Assembly (NCBI GenBank): GCA_903917505.1
Contig: CAIXAY010000382.1
Location: 1 to 56,667 of the forward strand
DNA from: an uncultured beta proteobacterium
Lineage (GTDB): Bacteria > Pseudomonadota > Gammaproteobacteria > Burkholderiales > Rhodocyclaceae
Length of the DNA stretch: 56,667 bases
Direction: 5' to 3'
The position numbers and the translations under genes were made by a program. Shown in pieces: positions 9,706-18,706 of this stretch. Each line of letters starts with the position of its first letter. Positions within the stretch are counted from its first letter, which is position 1. The notes beneath the pieces are model-generated. The model worked only from the letters and a program-made list of their open reading frames with translations. It did not search any database and had not been told where the DNA came from.

Positions 9706-10058
9706 CGCTTTGCGAAGATTCGTGTTGACTTATGCACAGAAATGGGTTCGCTGTCACAAAAGATTACAAGTTCTTTCATAATCAGCGACTTATTTATAAG
9801 CTATTGATTTTATTGTATTAAGCCCCCGCCTTTTTTTGCAGCACGAGGCCTGGGCGCTTGCCCTAGATAGCCTCCCTGCGATTCGAGACGGATTCACCCA
9901 CAGACTTATCCACAGAAATTGTGCACAACTGAAAATGCCTCGATTAGTTAATGAGTTATCCGGCTTTTACAGAATTGGTGCGAGCTTTGTGTGCTAACTG
10001 AATCCCTGCCGGCCTCGCCGCTCGGCAATCTCATAACGAAAGTCATAGACAGGCCTGA
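9706..10058. other. oriC-like intergenic region between hemE and priA
   Basis: This 353-base gap is unlike its surroundings. It holds a perfect DnaA box TTATCCACA at 9906-9914, a TTATGCACA box at 9730-9738, and the palindrome TTGTGCACAA at 9919-9928, which reads as a TTGTGCACA near-match on both strands. The first two boxes sit in a 17-base direct repeat with one mismatch, GACTTATSCACAGAAAT, at 9727-9743 and 9903-9919. Between them lies a strongly AT-rich stretch (about 9762-9820) in an otherwise GC-rich region. This is the make-up of a replication origin or a DnaA-regulated promoter; which one cannot be settled from the window. Confidence 0.5.
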
Positions 10059-12068
10059 ATGCAGATTGCTCGTGTTGCGTTAGATGTTCCTTTGCATCGC
10101 TTTTTTGATTATCTTGTTCCGCCGAGCGAGATGGTTTCGACGGCCGACGTCGGGCTCCGCGTCCGTGTTCCCTTTGGCCGTCAGTCGAAAATTGGAATCC
10201 TCGTCGAGCTCGCGCCGGCCAGCGACATCCCTGTCGCCCAGCTCAAATCGTTAGAAGCCGTGTTGCGCGATCTGCCGCCTTTGCCGGCGGACTGGTTCCG
10301 CCTGAGCGAATTTTGCGCGGCCTACTATCAGGTCGCGCTCGGCGAGGTCATGCTGACCACGCTGCCCGCCGGCCTGCGTCGTATCGATCCACCCAAAGCA
10401 CGCAGCCAGCGGCGTGTGGCGAAAGCACCGCCGCCGCACGCCCCGCCTGAATTGACGGCCGAGCAACTGGCGGCGTTAGCGACGATGGCCGATGCCGGTT
10501 CGGGCTTTCACGCCTATTTGTTGCACGGCGTGACCGGTAGCGGCAAGACGGAAGTCTATTTACGCTTGATCGAGCGTGCACTGGTAAAGGGTCGGCAGGT
10601 GCTGCTGCTCGTTCCGGAAATAAATTTGACGCCGCAGCTCGAAGCCCGCGTGTCGGCGCGTTTTCCTGGCGCCGGACTGGTCAGTCTGCACAGCGAACTC
10701 ACCGAAGCGGCGCGCACGCGCAACTGGCGCGCAGCATACGAAGGGACAGCACGAATCGTTCTTGGCACGCGGCTGGCGATTTTTACGCCGATGCCCGAGC
10801 TCGGCCTGATCGTCGTCGACGAAGAGCACGACAGTTCATTCAAGCAGCAGGACGGAATGCGCTATTCGGCGCGCGACGTCGCAGTCTTTCGGGCTCGCGA
10901 ACGCGGCGTCCCTATCGTTCTCGGCTCGGCGACACCCTCGCTGGAGAGTTGGGCGAATGCCACCGACGGCCGGACTCCGGCCCGTTACACTTTGCTCTCG
11001 CTGCGGCAGCGCGCCGTCGAGAACGCCCGCCTGCCGGTCGTCCAGCGCATCGATACGCGGCGCGAAAAACTCGCGGATGGCCTGTCCGGAGCGCTGCTCC
11101 TGGCGATTGAAAAACGGCTCGCGCGCGGCGAACAAAGCCTGATCTTTCTCAATCGCCGCGGCTATGCGCCGGTGCTGGCCTGTACCGGCTGCGGCTGGAT
11201 TTCGCATTGCACGCGCTGCGCTGCCAACCTCGTGCTGCATCTTGCCGACGGTCGTCTGCGCTGTCATCACTGTGGCTTTGAAAGCCGCGTGCCGAAAGCC
11301 TGCCCGACCTGCGGCAATCAGGACATCCAGCCCTTTGGCCGCGGCACGCAGCGGCTTGAAGCCGTCCTCGCCGAGCGTTTTCCGAAGGCGCGCGTGCTGC
11401 GCGTGGACCGCGATTCGGCCAAGAGCCGCAAACAGTGGGAAACGCTGGTCGAAAAGATTTACAGCGGCGAGGCCGATATCCTGGTCGGCACCCAGATGCT
11501 GGCCAAGGGGCACGATTTTCCCAAGCTGACGCTAGTTGGCGCGCTCGGTGCCGATGCAGCGCTGTTTGCCTCCGATTGGCGTTCGCCGGAGCGCCTGTTC
11601 GCCCAGTTGATGCAGGTTGCCGGTCGCGCCGGTCGCGCCGAGCTACCCGGTGAAGTGCTGATCCAGACGCAGTTTCCCGATCACCCCTTGTACGCCGCAC
11701 TGGTTCGTCACGACTATCGGGCTTTTGCCGACGAGCAGCTCAAGGAGCGCGAGCAGGCCGGTTTCCCGCCCTATAGCTCGCAGGCCATGTTGCGCGCCGA
11801 GGCGCCGCAGATCGCCGACGCCCTGGCTTTTCTAGCCACTGCGCGCGCCTGGCCGGAGGCCGCCGCGCATGCGGCCGTCATGCTCTACGATCCCGTGCCG
11901 ATGCGTCTCGCGCGACGCGCCAACCTGGAGCGCGCGCAACTGCTGATCGAGTCGCCATCGCGCCGCGCACTACAGGTTTTTCTTAGCGCGTGGTGTCGCG
12001 CCATCGACGGCATCAAGGCGCCGTCGCGACTGCACTGGCATCTCGAGGTGGATCCGCTCGAGTTTTGA
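10059..12068 (+). CDS. priA: Primosomal replication restart helicase PriA
   Basis: 669 residues, somewhat shorter than E. coli PriA. Visible parts: N-terminal 3'-DNA-binding domain (QIARVALDVPLHRFFDYL), Walker A GVTGSGKTEVY near residue 155, DEEH helicase box (VVDEEHDSSFKQQDG), and a paired zinc-binding region with CTGCGWISHCTRC, CHHC and CPTCGN. Later come the helicase motifs LVGTQMLAKGHDFP and QVAGRAGRAE. PriA reloads the replisome at stalled forks. The gene lies next to the DnaA-box cluster and converges on the flavoprotein gene at 12090. Confidence 0.96.
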   Translation: MQIARVALDVPLHRFFDYLVPPSEMVSTADVGLRVRVPFGRQSKIGILVELAPASDIPVAQLKSLEAVLRDLPPLPADWFRLSEFCAAYYQVALGEVMLTTLPAGLRRIDPPKARSQRRVAKAPPPHAPPELTAEQLAALATMADAGSGFHAYLLHGVTGSGKTEVYLRLIERALVKGRQVLLLVPEINLTPQLEARVSARFPGAGLVSLHSELTEAARTRNWRAAYEGTARIVLGTRLAIFTPMPELGLIVVDEEHDSSFKQQDGMRYSARDVAVFRARERGVPIVLGSATPSLESWANATDGRTPARYTLLSLRQRAVENARLPVVQRIDTRREKLADGLSGALLLAIEKRLARGEQSLIFLNRRGYAPVLACTGCGWISHCTRCAANLVLHLADGRLRCHHCGFESRVPKACPTCGNQDIQPFGRGTQRLEAVLAERFPKARVLRVDRDSAKSRKQWETLVEKIYSGEADILVGTQMLAKGHDFPKLTLVGALGADAALFASDWRSPERLFAQLMQVAGRAGRAELPGEVLIQTQFPDHPLYAALVRHDYRAFADEQLKEREQAGFPPYSSQAMLRAEAPQIADALAFLATARAWPEAAAHAAVMLYDPVPMRLARRANLERAQLLIESPSRRALQVFLSAWCRAIDGIKAPSRLHWHLEVDPLEF

Positions 12069-12089
12069 GTCTCTGAGCCGTCACGCGAG

Positions 12090-13865
12090 CTAAGCCGCGT
12101 GCTGCCGGCTGGCCGCGAGACATGCGTGGATCTGCGCGACCGCGGCGGCGCCTTCGCCGACTGCCGCGGCGACGCGCTTGGTCGAATTGGCGCGCACATC
12201 GCCGATCGCGAAAACGCCCGACACCGAAGTCTCCAAGGGGAAAGGGCGGCGGACTTTCTGTCCGGCTGGCGAGGGCACAAGGGTGTCGGCCGGCAAGTCG
12301 CTGCCGGTGCACACGAAGCCCTTGTCGTTTACCCTGACGCCGCAACCGGCGAGCCATTGCGTGTTCGGTTCGGCACCGACGAAGAGGAACAAACGCCGGA
12401 TCGCTTTCGTCTCTTCTTCGCCATTCCCCTGGTTCCGCCAGCGCACGCTGCTCAAACCGTCATCGCCACCGCTGATGCCGACGATATCGGCGCCGAGGCG
12501 AACGGTGACGTTGGCCAAGGAGGCGATGCGGTCGACGAGATAGCGCGACATATTTTTGCCAAGATCGGATCCGCGAATCAGCAAGTGCACGTGCGCCGCG
12601 CTGCCCGCCAGATAAACCACCGCCTGACCGGCAGAATTGCCGCCGCCAACGAGGACAACTTCTTCGTGCGCGCACAGCCTGGCTTCGATCGGCGAAGCCC
12701 AGTAATAGACGCCGCGGCCTTCGAAGCGGGCCAGATCGGTGATGGGCGGGCGGCGGTATGTCGCGCCTGCGGCGATGACCACCGTTCGCGACAGCACCCG
12801 CGAGCCGCAATCGAGTGCCAGCGTGAAAGGCGAGTCGGCGCAGTCGAGTTGCGTCACGCCGACCGGCACCGCGACATCGGCGCCGAATTTCTGCGCTTGC
12901 ACGAAAGCGCGTCCGGTGAGCGCCTGGCCGGAAATTCCGGTCGGAAATCCGAGATAATTCTCGATCCGCGCACTCGCGCCCGCTTGCCCGCCGATCACGT
13001 GCTTGTCGAGCACGAGGACCGACAGTCCTTCCGATGCGGCATACACTGCCGCCGCAAGCCCGGCCGGCCCGGCTCCGACAACGACGACATCGTAGATATG
13101 CCCGGCTTGCAGGGCCGGATACATCCCGAGCCGGCGCGCCAGTTCCTGCTCGGCCGGACACTTGAGCACCGTGCCGTCGGGACAAATGACCAGCGGCAAG
13201 TCCTCCGGAGGCGACGGATGGAGTCGCATGACTTCGTCAGCGGCGTGATCGCGCAGTGGATCCATCGCCGTGTGCGGATGCCCGTTGCGCGACAGGAAGC
13301 CCTGCAGGCGCACCATGTCGGCCGTGCCGGGCGGTCCAATCAGTACCGGACCGCCGGCGCCGGTCTCAATCAGTCCGACCCGGCGCAAGATCAGCGCACG
13401 CATGATGCGCGAGCCGAGTTCGGCTTCGGCGATCACCAGGGCGCGCAGGGCCGCCGGTTCGATCAAAAGGGCTTCGACCGCGTCGAGCGCCTGGCCGTCA
13501 ACGAGTGCCGGACGCCCGGACAACTGGCCGACCTCGGCGATGAATTGCCCGACGGAATGCTCCACGATGGGCGTCTTGTCGCTCAAAGCGTTCTTGCGCG
13601 TAATCGCGACGCGCCCGCGCAGAATGACGAACATCCCCGGTCCCGGCTTGCCTGCCTGAAACAGGAATTCGCCGGCCTGCCAGCTAAGGACCTTGCCGAA
13701 GCGGCGCAGGCGATCGATTTCGGCGTCGTCGAGTTGCGGAAAGATCTGCTCGCGCCGTTGTTCCAGATGTGGCGGAAGCCCCGAAAAGGCGGCAGGTGCG
13801 AGCACGTTCGCCGCATCGTCGACAGAATCGCCCTCGACGGCAGGCGCCGCCATGAGCGCGGTCAT
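12090..13865 (-). CDS. cNMP-binding domain fused to thioredoxin-reductase-like flavoprotein
   Basis: 591 residues from the ATG at 13865 (MTALMAAPAVE). Residues about 30-165 form a cyclic-nucleotide-binding fold (GEFLFQAGKPGPGMFVILRG). A linker follows, then a TrxB-type module with FAD motif VVVVGAGPAGLAAAVYAA, NAD(P)H motif VVLVGGGNSAGQAVVYLA and FAD C-terminal motif FAIGDVRANSTKRVAAAVGE. The CxxC redox pair of thioredoxin reductase is missing: the segment before the second Rossmann motif reads YYWASPIEARLC. It is therefore an NAD(P)H-dependent flavin oxidoreductase of unknown acceptor. It starts inside the stop codon of the UBP zinc-finger gene, so the two are translationally coupled. Confidence 0.85.
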   Translation of the reverse strand: MTALMAAPAVEGDSVDDAANVLAPAAFSGLPPHLEQRREQIFPQLDDAEIDRLRRFGKVLSWQAGEFLFQAGKPGPGMFVILRGRVAITRKNALSDKTPIVEHSVGQFIAEVGQLSGRPALVDGQALDAVEALLIEPAALRALVIAEAELGSRIMRALILRRVGLIETGAGGPVLIGPPGTADMVRLQGFLSRNGHPHTAMDPLRDHAADEVMRLHPSPPEDLPLVICPDGTVLKCPAEQELARRLGMYPALQAGHIYDVVVVGAGPAGLAAAVYAASEGLSVLVLDKHVIGGQAGASARIENYLGFPTGISGQALTGRAFVQAQKFGADVAVPVGVTQLDCADSPFTLALDCGSRVLSRTVVIAAGATYRRPPITDLARFEGRGVYYWASPIEARLCAHEEVVLVGGGNSAGQAVVYLAGSAAHVHLLIRGSDLGKNMSRYLVDRIASLANVTVRLGADIVGISGGDDGLSSVRWRNQGNGEEETKAIRRLFLFVGAEPNTQWLAGCGVRVNDKGFVCTGSDLPADTLVPSPAGQKVRRPFPLETSVSGVFAIGDVRANSTKRVAAAVGEGAAAVAQIHACLAASRQHAA

Positions 13866-14161
13866 CGCCAATGTCTCGGCAGCGGATGTGGTGTCTGCTT
13901 GCCGGCAAAATCGAGCATTTCCTCGTCGATGTAGCACCAACCCCACGACTCAGGTGGAGAGTACGATTCAATGATCGGATGGCCGGTGGCCAGAAAGTGC
14001 TTGGTCGCGTGCCGGTTCTTCGAACTGTCGCAGCAACCGATGTGTCCGCAGGTACGGCAGACGCGCAGATGCACCCATGTGTCGCCGGCATTGAGACATT
14101 CTTCGCAACCATCGGTTGATGGTCGAACCTCGCGGATAGCGGCTCGGTGCTTGCAGGGCAT
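13862..14161 (-). CDS. UBP-type zinc finger protein
   Basis: 99 residues from the ATG at 14161 (MPCKHRAAIREV). Nearly the whole protein is one UBP-type zinc finger: GCEECLNAGDTWVHLRVC, CGHIGCCDSSKNRHATKH and GHPIIESY contain the Cys/His ligands of the fold that in eukaryotic deubiquitinases binds the free C-terminus of ubiquitin. Bacterial stand-alone copies have no established role. The stop overlaps the start of the cNMP/flavoprotein gene (ATGA), which suggests that the two products act as a pair. Confidence 0.87.
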   Translation of the reverse strand: MPCKHRAAIREVRPSTDGCEECLNAGDTWVHLRVCRTCGHIGCCDSSKNRHATKHFLATGHPIIESYSPPESWGWCYIDEEMLDFAGKQTPHPLPRHWR

Positions 14162-14272
14162 AGGGCCTCCCGGATACGACGGTATCGCCTTACTCAGGAA
14201 ATTTCGACCGCGCCGTCGGAATTTCGCGCGGCACGAAAATGCGAAAAATCGCACTGATTGTGAAGCCCTTGC

Positions 14273-14296
14273 GGCGCGAAAGTTCCTCTTCGCGCC
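14273..14296 (-). terminator. GC-rich hairpin downstream of the MFS gene
   Basis: GGCGCGAA and TTCGCGCC form an 8-bp perfect stem with an 8-base loop, 46 bases after the stop of the MFS gene (minus strand) and within the 180-base gap before the UBP-finger gene. No clear T-run follows on the minus strand, so a terminator role is only possible. Confidence 0.35.
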
Positions 14297-14341
14297 ATCT
14301 TTGCGGCAAGCGTCGATTCGCCGTCGGCAACGAACCGGTGC

Positions 14342-15553
14342 TCAGGCGCAAATTGCGGCGGGCTTCCGGCTCGCGAAACACAGCCAGAGCAGTGCCGCCG
14401 CCTGCGAGACGAAGAGCACCGCAAAGGCGTTGCGATGCGCAATCTGCGTGCTGTAGCCGCTGGCTTCAAGGGCGTCGATGAGCACGCCCAAGCCCCACTG
14501 GAAGGCGAAAGCACTGACAAAAACCATCAGGTTCAGAGTCGCATTGGCGCGCCCGGAAAGGGCGACCGGAAATCCGCTGGACATCTGCGAATAGGCAAGT
14601 GTTCCGAAGCTCGAAAACGCGCCGTAGGCGATCCACAGCAGGTGGGTCTGTCCGACCGCCTGGGTGATAAGCAGCAGCAGCGTAAGCTGCGCCATCGTCA
14701 GGCCCCCGATCAACAGGAGGATTGTGGGGATTCCCCGGCGCGCGAGGCTGGTCGCCAGCAGCCCGATCAGCGCGTAGGCGACCACCATGGCGATGCTCAT
14801 CGCCGCCAGGTGGTCGGCCGCAACCGTTCGCGAATAGCCGTTGACATGCATCAGCCAGGCGCTCGACCAAAGGGTTTGCACGGACATGAAACCGCCGATC
14901 TGGGCGCAACCGACCGGCACGAAACGCCAGAACTGACGGTTGCGCAAGACCCGTTTGACGCCGGCCCAGAGCACGGCGGGCGACTCGGGAGGCTGGCTCT
15001 CGGGGTGGTCGGGAATGCTGAAGAACAGCCAGGCGGCGATAATCACGGTCGCGCCGGCGAGGACGAAAAATATGACTCGCCAACTCGTCAGCTGTAGTGC
15101 CGCGTCAAGCGGCACAGACGCGGCCAAGGCGCCCAGCGTCCCCGCAGTCATCATCCAGCCGGTCAGCGAGGCCTGCTTTTCCTGCGGAAACCATTGTGAA
15201 AATGCCTTGAACGAGGCCATCAGGCAGGACGAGACGCCAAGACCGATCATGCCTCGGCCGATCGCCAGCGTTGCGATGCCATGGCCGCACGCAAACAGCG
15301 CTGCGCCCGCGGCGGCGATCAAGAGCAGCGCCGACTCGACGCGACGCGCGCCGAAGCGGTCGAGCAGCATGCCCAGAGGCAATTGCGCCGCTCCGAAACC
15401 GAGAAAATAGGCACTCGTCAGCAGGCCGAGATCGGCGGCACCTAGCGCCAGCTCAGCGCTGAGTACCGGGCCAACCACCGCGTTAGCCGTGCGAAAGTGA
15501 TACGAGAGAAAGTAGGCGCCTGCGAATGGCAGGAAAAGTCTGATCCAGCGCAT
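14342..15553 (-). CDS. Major facilitator superfamily transporter
   Basis: 403 residues from the ATG at 15553 (MRWIRLFLPFAGAYFLSYHFR); the frame is open further upstream but without a membrane start. About 12 hydrophobic segments can be counted, with the MFS loop 2-3 motif LPLGMLLDRFGARRVE and a long middle loop near PDHPESQPPESPAVLW. The substrate cannot be read from the sequence. It is transcribed away from the catabolic operon starting at 15955 across a 401-base gap, so shared regulation by the GntR protein is possible but not shown. Confidence 0.85.
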   Translation of the reverse strand: MRWIRLFLPFAGAYFLSYHFRTANAVVGPVLSAELALGAADLGLLTSAYFLGFGAAQLPLGMLLDRFGARRVESALLLIAAAGAALFACGHGIATLAIGRGMIGLGVSSCLMASFKAFSQWFPQEKQASLTGWMMTAGTLGALAASVPLDAALQLTSWRVIFFVLAGATVIIAAWLFFSIPDHPESQPPESPAVLWAGVKRVLRNRQFWRFVPVGCAQIGGFMSVQTLWSSAWLMHVNGYSRTVAADHLAAMSIAMVVAYALIGLLATSLARRGIPTILLLIGGLTMAQLTLLLLITQAVGQTHLLWIAYGAFSSFGTLAYSQMSSGFPVALSGRANATLNLMVFVSAFAFQWGLGVLIDALEASGYSTQIAHRNAFAVLFVSQAAALLWLCFASRKPAAICA

Positions 15554-15892
15554 ATTGGCCCGTCTTGGTGTTCCGCCCGGCACCCGTTTTCTAGATGGAT
15601 TTCTTGGGGACGGCTGTTTGGAAAACGAATGACGATGATTCGAATTGCTTTGAGCCTTTCTCACCGAATCGAACGTCACCGACGGCTCTTTTGGTTGGTG
15701 GCGACGTGAAAATGCATGACTTGCGAGATTCGATATTATCCCAAAGTGTCCGGGTTTCGCGAAAACCTCTCTCGCGAGGGGACAAAATGAGACGAAATGA
15801 GGGCACCGAACTCTTAATGCCCTGGCGCCTGATCGACCGGGGCGGCGCCTGGGGAGCCAGCACTTCAGGAATGGAATGCGGCGCTTGAACCG

Positions 15893-15921
15893 TTGACAAC
15901 GTCCTCGCCATCCGATATTTT
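15893..15921 (+). promoter_or_regulatory. Sigma-70-type promoter of the catabolic operon
   Basis: TTGACA (15893-15898), 17 bases, then TATTTT (15916-15921). Transcription would start near 15928, about 27 bases ahead of the regulator's ATG at 15955. It would drive the regulator together with the transporter and enzyme genes. Confidence 0.6.
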
Positions 15922-15932
15922 CTCTGTCCTTA

Positions 15933-15945
15933 GATATCAGATATC
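15933..15945. promoter_or_regulatory. Candidate operator for the GntR/FadR regulator
   Basis: GATATC-A-GATATC is a 6-1-6 inverted repeat placed about 5 to 17 bases after the predicted transcription start, where bound repressor would block the promoter. A further GATAT lies at 15914. The position suits autorepression by the protein encoded immediately downstream. Confidence 0.45.
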
Positions 15946-15954
15946 CAATAGCCG

Positions 15955-16662
15955 ATGGAAAAGCTGACTCGGGAACCCGTGCTGAAGCGTGTTATTCAGC
16001 AGGAACTAAAGAAATTCATCACCGACAAGAATCTTTGTCCCGGCGATCTTCTGCCGCCCGAAGGACAACTCGCGCTTGATCTTGGCGTCAGCCGCGGCTC
16101 GGTGCGCGAAGCCGTCAAATCGCTCGAATCGCTTGGTATTGTAGAGTCCAGGCACGGCGAGGGAGTTCGCGTGCGCGAATTCAATTTCGACTCCATTCTG
16201 GATTTCCTCTCCTACGGCCTTGTGTTCCAGCCGTCGAAGGCCTCCGAGATCCTCCAGATCCGCGAGTGGCTGGAAGAATCTGCGCTGGCCTCGGCCACAG
16301 AAATAATCAGCTCTGCAGAATTGGGCCAGATTGAAGCGCTGCTCTCGGTGTGGCAAGCCAAAGCAGCGGCCGGCGAGCCGACCTCCGAAGAAGATCGGTG
16401 CTTTCACCGCCTGCTGTATGCGCCGCTGGGCAATTCATCGCTGCTGAGCCTGATCGACATTTTTTGGGTCGTCTATAACGCCCTGGCTGCCAAAGCGGTT
16501 CCCCAGGACAGCGATCCTTTGCTGACGGTTCAAGCGCATCGCGACCTGTTCGATGCGGTGCGCCGGCGCGATGCCGGGCTCGCCCGCCAGCGCCTGAGTC
16601 AGCATTTCCGGAATATTGAATTGCGCTTTCAGCGCGCGACGGACTCGCACCAAGATGGCTAG
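15955..16662 (+). CDS. GntR/FadR-family transcriptional regulator
   Basis: 235 residues. The N-terminal winged helix-turn-helix (about 8-75) shows PGDLLPPEGQLALDLGVSRG and SVREAVKSLESLGIVESRHG. The C-terminal all-helical FCD ligand domain (about 95-225) is the FadR subfamily type, with metal-ligand-like Asp/His residues in EDRCFHRLLYAPLG and AHRDLFDAV. NanR, the sialic-acid regulator of E. coli, belongs to the same subfamily. It is the first gene of the operon and overlaps the start of the next gene by 8 bases, so it probably controls its own operon in response to the imported sugar acid. Confidence 0.88.
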   Translation: MEKLTREPVLKRVIQQELKKFITDKNLCPGDLLPPEGQLALDLGVSRGSVREAVKSLESLGIVESRHGEGVRVREFNFDSILDFLSYGLVFQPSKASEILQIREWLEESALASATEIISSAELGQIEALLSVWQAKAAAGEPTSEEDRCFHRLLYAPLGNSSLLSLIDIFWVVYNALAAKAVPQDSDPLLTVQAHRDLFDAVRRRDAGLARQRLSQHFRNIELRFQRATDSHQDG

Positions 16663-17671
16663 TGTTCAAATGGAACAGCCCCTCCTCGAGGTTCGCGACC
16701 TGGTGACGCGTTTCTACTCGGAGGGAGCAACCGTCCACGCCGTGAACGGAATTTCATTCACGCTGAACGCCGGCGAGTCGATGGCGATTGTCGGCGAGAG
16801 CGGCAGCGGAAAATCGGTGTCGGTGATGTCGCTGATGCGCCTCGTTCGTTTTCCCCCGGGGCGCATCGAGTCCGGACAGGTTTTGTTCGAGGGGAAGGAT
16901 CTGCTGCAACTCCCTGAAGATGCGATGCGCAAGATTCGCGGCAATCGGATCGCCATGATCTTCCAGGACCCGATGACTTCGCTCAATCCCGTCCTGCCCA
17001 TTGGATTGCAGATGACCGAGACGATCCGGCCGCATCTCGGACTCGACCGGCGCGCGGCGCGGGAACGGGCGATCGAGATGCTGGCTTTGGTCGGCTTATC
17101 GAAGCCGCAGGAGCGCCTCGACGATTACCCGCACCAGTTCTCGGGCGGCCAACGCCAAAGAGTCATGATCGCCATGGCGCTATCATGCAACCCGAGTCTC
17201 TTGATAGCGGACGAACCGACGACGGCGCTCGACGTAACCGTTCAGGCCCAGATCGTCGAACTGGTGCAGGGTTTGCAGCAGAAGCTCGGCATGGCGGTTA
17301 TCTGGATCAGTCATAACCTCGGGCTGGTGGCCGGCGTGGTCGACAAGCTGGCGGTCATGTATGGCGGCCATATCGTCGAAGAATCTCCGGTCGATGAACT
17401 CTATGAGCGGCCGCGCCACCCCTACACGCGCGGCCTGCTCGGCGCGATTCCCAGGATGGGCGGCCGTGATCAGGGGCGACTTCTTTCCATCGACGGAATG
17501 CCCCCCGACCTCAGGCGCAAACCGTTGGGCTGTCCTTTCGCCCCGCGCTGCGCCCATGTCCTGGCCAAATGCCAGACCGGCCTTCCGCCCCTGGACGAAT
17601 TCGCCCCGGGCCAGACGACGCGTTGCTGGCGTACCGGCGAGCTTGCGGCGCAGCGCGGGGAGTCGCCATGA
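16655..17671 (+). CDS. Opp/Dpp-type ABC importer ATPase (OppD-like)
   Basis: 338 residues from the ATG at 16655, which overlaps the regulator's stop; another ATG lies at 16670. Walker [12 protein letters not shown] signature FSGGQRQR and Walker [13 protein letters not shown] are intact. The C-terminal oligopeptide/dipeptide extension with clustered cysteines ([15 protein letters not shown]) marks the peptide/opine/nickel/sugar (PepT) importer family. It pairs with the second ATPase at 17668 to energise the permeases at 20397 and 21363. Confidence 0.9.
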   Translation: MASVQMEQPLLEVRDLVTRFYSEGATVHAVNGISFTLNAGESMAIVGESGSGKSVSVMSLMRLVRFPPGRIESGQVLFEGKDLLQLPEDAMRKIRGNRIAMIFQDPMTSLNPVLPIGLQMTETIRPHLGLDRRAARERAIEMLALVGLSKPQERLDDYPHQFSGGQRQRVMIAMALSCNPSLLIADEPTTALDVTVQAQIVELVQGLQQKLGMAVIWISHNLGLVAGVVDKLAVMYGGHIVEESPVDELYERPRHPYTRGLLGAIPRMGGRDQGRLLSIDGMPPDLRRKPLGCPFAPRCAHVLAKCQTGLPPLDEFAPGQTTRCWRTGELAAQRGESP

Positions 17672-18675
17672 CGACGGCGATCGATCGGCAAGCGTTGGTC
17701 GAGGTGCGGGATCTGAAGGTGCATTTCCCGATTCGACGTGGCTTGCTCCAGCGCCAGGTCGGCGCGGTGCAGGCCGTGGACGGCGTGTCCTTCAACGTGT
17801 ATCGCGGTGAAACACTCGGGCTGGTCGGTGAGAGCGGATGCGGAAAATCAACCACCGGTCTGGCCATGCTGCGGCTCCTGGACATCACTTCCGGGCAAAT
17901 CCTGTTCGATGACCGGGATCTGTCCAGCCTGGATCGCAATGCGCTCAGGCTGTCGCGCAAGCACATGCAGATGGTGTTCCAGGATCCCTACTCCTCGCTC
18001 AACCCGCGCATGACCGTCGGCAGCATCATCATCGAGCCGCTCAATGTGCACCAGCTAGGCGTTCGTGGCGAGCGCCGCGAACGTGTGCAGGAGCTGATGC
18101 GGCTGGTCGGGCTGAACCCGTCCTTCATCAACCGCTACCCGCATGAGTTCTCGGGCGGGCAGCGCCAGCGAATCGGCCTGGCGCGGGCATTGGCGACGAG
18201 CCCCTCGTTTATCGTCGCCGACGAACCGATTTCCGCCCTGGACGTTTCCATTCAAGCCCAGGTCGTGAACCTGATGGCCGACCTGCGCAGCCGGCTTGGT
18301 TTGACCTATCTGATGGTTTCACACGATCTGTCGATGGTGCGTTATATCAGCGACCGGGTGGCGGTCATGTATCTGGGTCGCATCGTCGAGATCGGCGACC
18401 GGGACCCGGTCTTCGATACGCCGCGGCATCCTTACACCCGCGCGCTCCTGTCGGCCATCCCGACCCCCGACCCGAAACGCGAACGGGCGCGCAAACGGAT
18501 CGTTCTGCAGGGCGACGTTCCCAATCCCGCCAATCCCCCGTCGGGTTGCCGCTTTCACCCGCGCTGCCCGCTGGCAACCAGCATCTGTCGAGAGGCCGAT
18601 CCGCAATTGCGCGATCCCGGCTCCGCCGGCGCCCCGGCTTCTGCGTCCCATTTCACCGCCTGTCATCACGCCTGA
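17668..18675 (+). CDS. Opp/Dpp-type ABC importer ATPase (OppF-like)
   Basis: 335 residues from an ATG overlapping the OppD-like stop (ATGA). Motifs: Walker [10 protein letters not shown], signature FSGGQRQR, Walker [13 protein letters not shown], and a C-terminal cysteine region ([15 protein letters not shown]). It forms the second nucleotide-binding subunit of the importer. Substrate range in this family includes peptides, sugars and, in the Haemophilus ducreyi Sat system, sialic acid, so the family alone does not fix the substrate. Confidence 0.9.
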   Translation: MTTAIDRQALVEVRDLKVHFPIRRGLLQRQVGAVQAVDGVSFNVYRGETLGLVGESGCGKSTTGLAMLRLLDITSGQILFDDRDLSSLDRNALRLSRKHMQMVFQDPYSSLNPRMTVGSIIIEPLNVHQLGVRGERRERVQELMRLVGLNPSFINRYPHEFSGGQRQRIGLARALATSPSFIVADEPISALDVSIQAQVVNLMADLRSRLGLTYLMVSHDLSMVRYISDRVAVMYLGRIVEIGDRDPVFDTPRHPYTRALLSAIPTPDPKRERARKRIVLQGDVPNPANPPSGCRFHPRCPLATSICREADPQLRDPGSAGAPASASHFTACHHA

Positions 18676-18706
18676 GATACCCAATCAACCCAAAGGAGAC
18701 CACGCA

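Larger units (their letters stand above)
15554..15954. other. Divergent intergenic region, MFS gene to GntR operon
   Basis: 401 bases without a convincing gene. The right end holds the promoter and operator described at 15893-15945. The left and middle parts are lower in GC than the genes around them. A GATAAT-like sequence on the minus strand near 15735 may serve the MFS gene. I see no riboswitch, tRNA or mobile element. Confidence 0.4.

Noticed and set aside
12090..13865. Classical thioredoxin reductase
   Set aside because: The CxxC active site is absent and a cNMP-binding domain is fused at the N-terminus.
12099..13934. 611-codon open frame on the plus strand opposite the cNMP/flavoprotein gene
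   Set aside because: It is a high-GC shadow frame: no domain motifs, very rich in Arg/Gly/His, and the opposite strand encodes clear FAD and NAD(P)H motifs.
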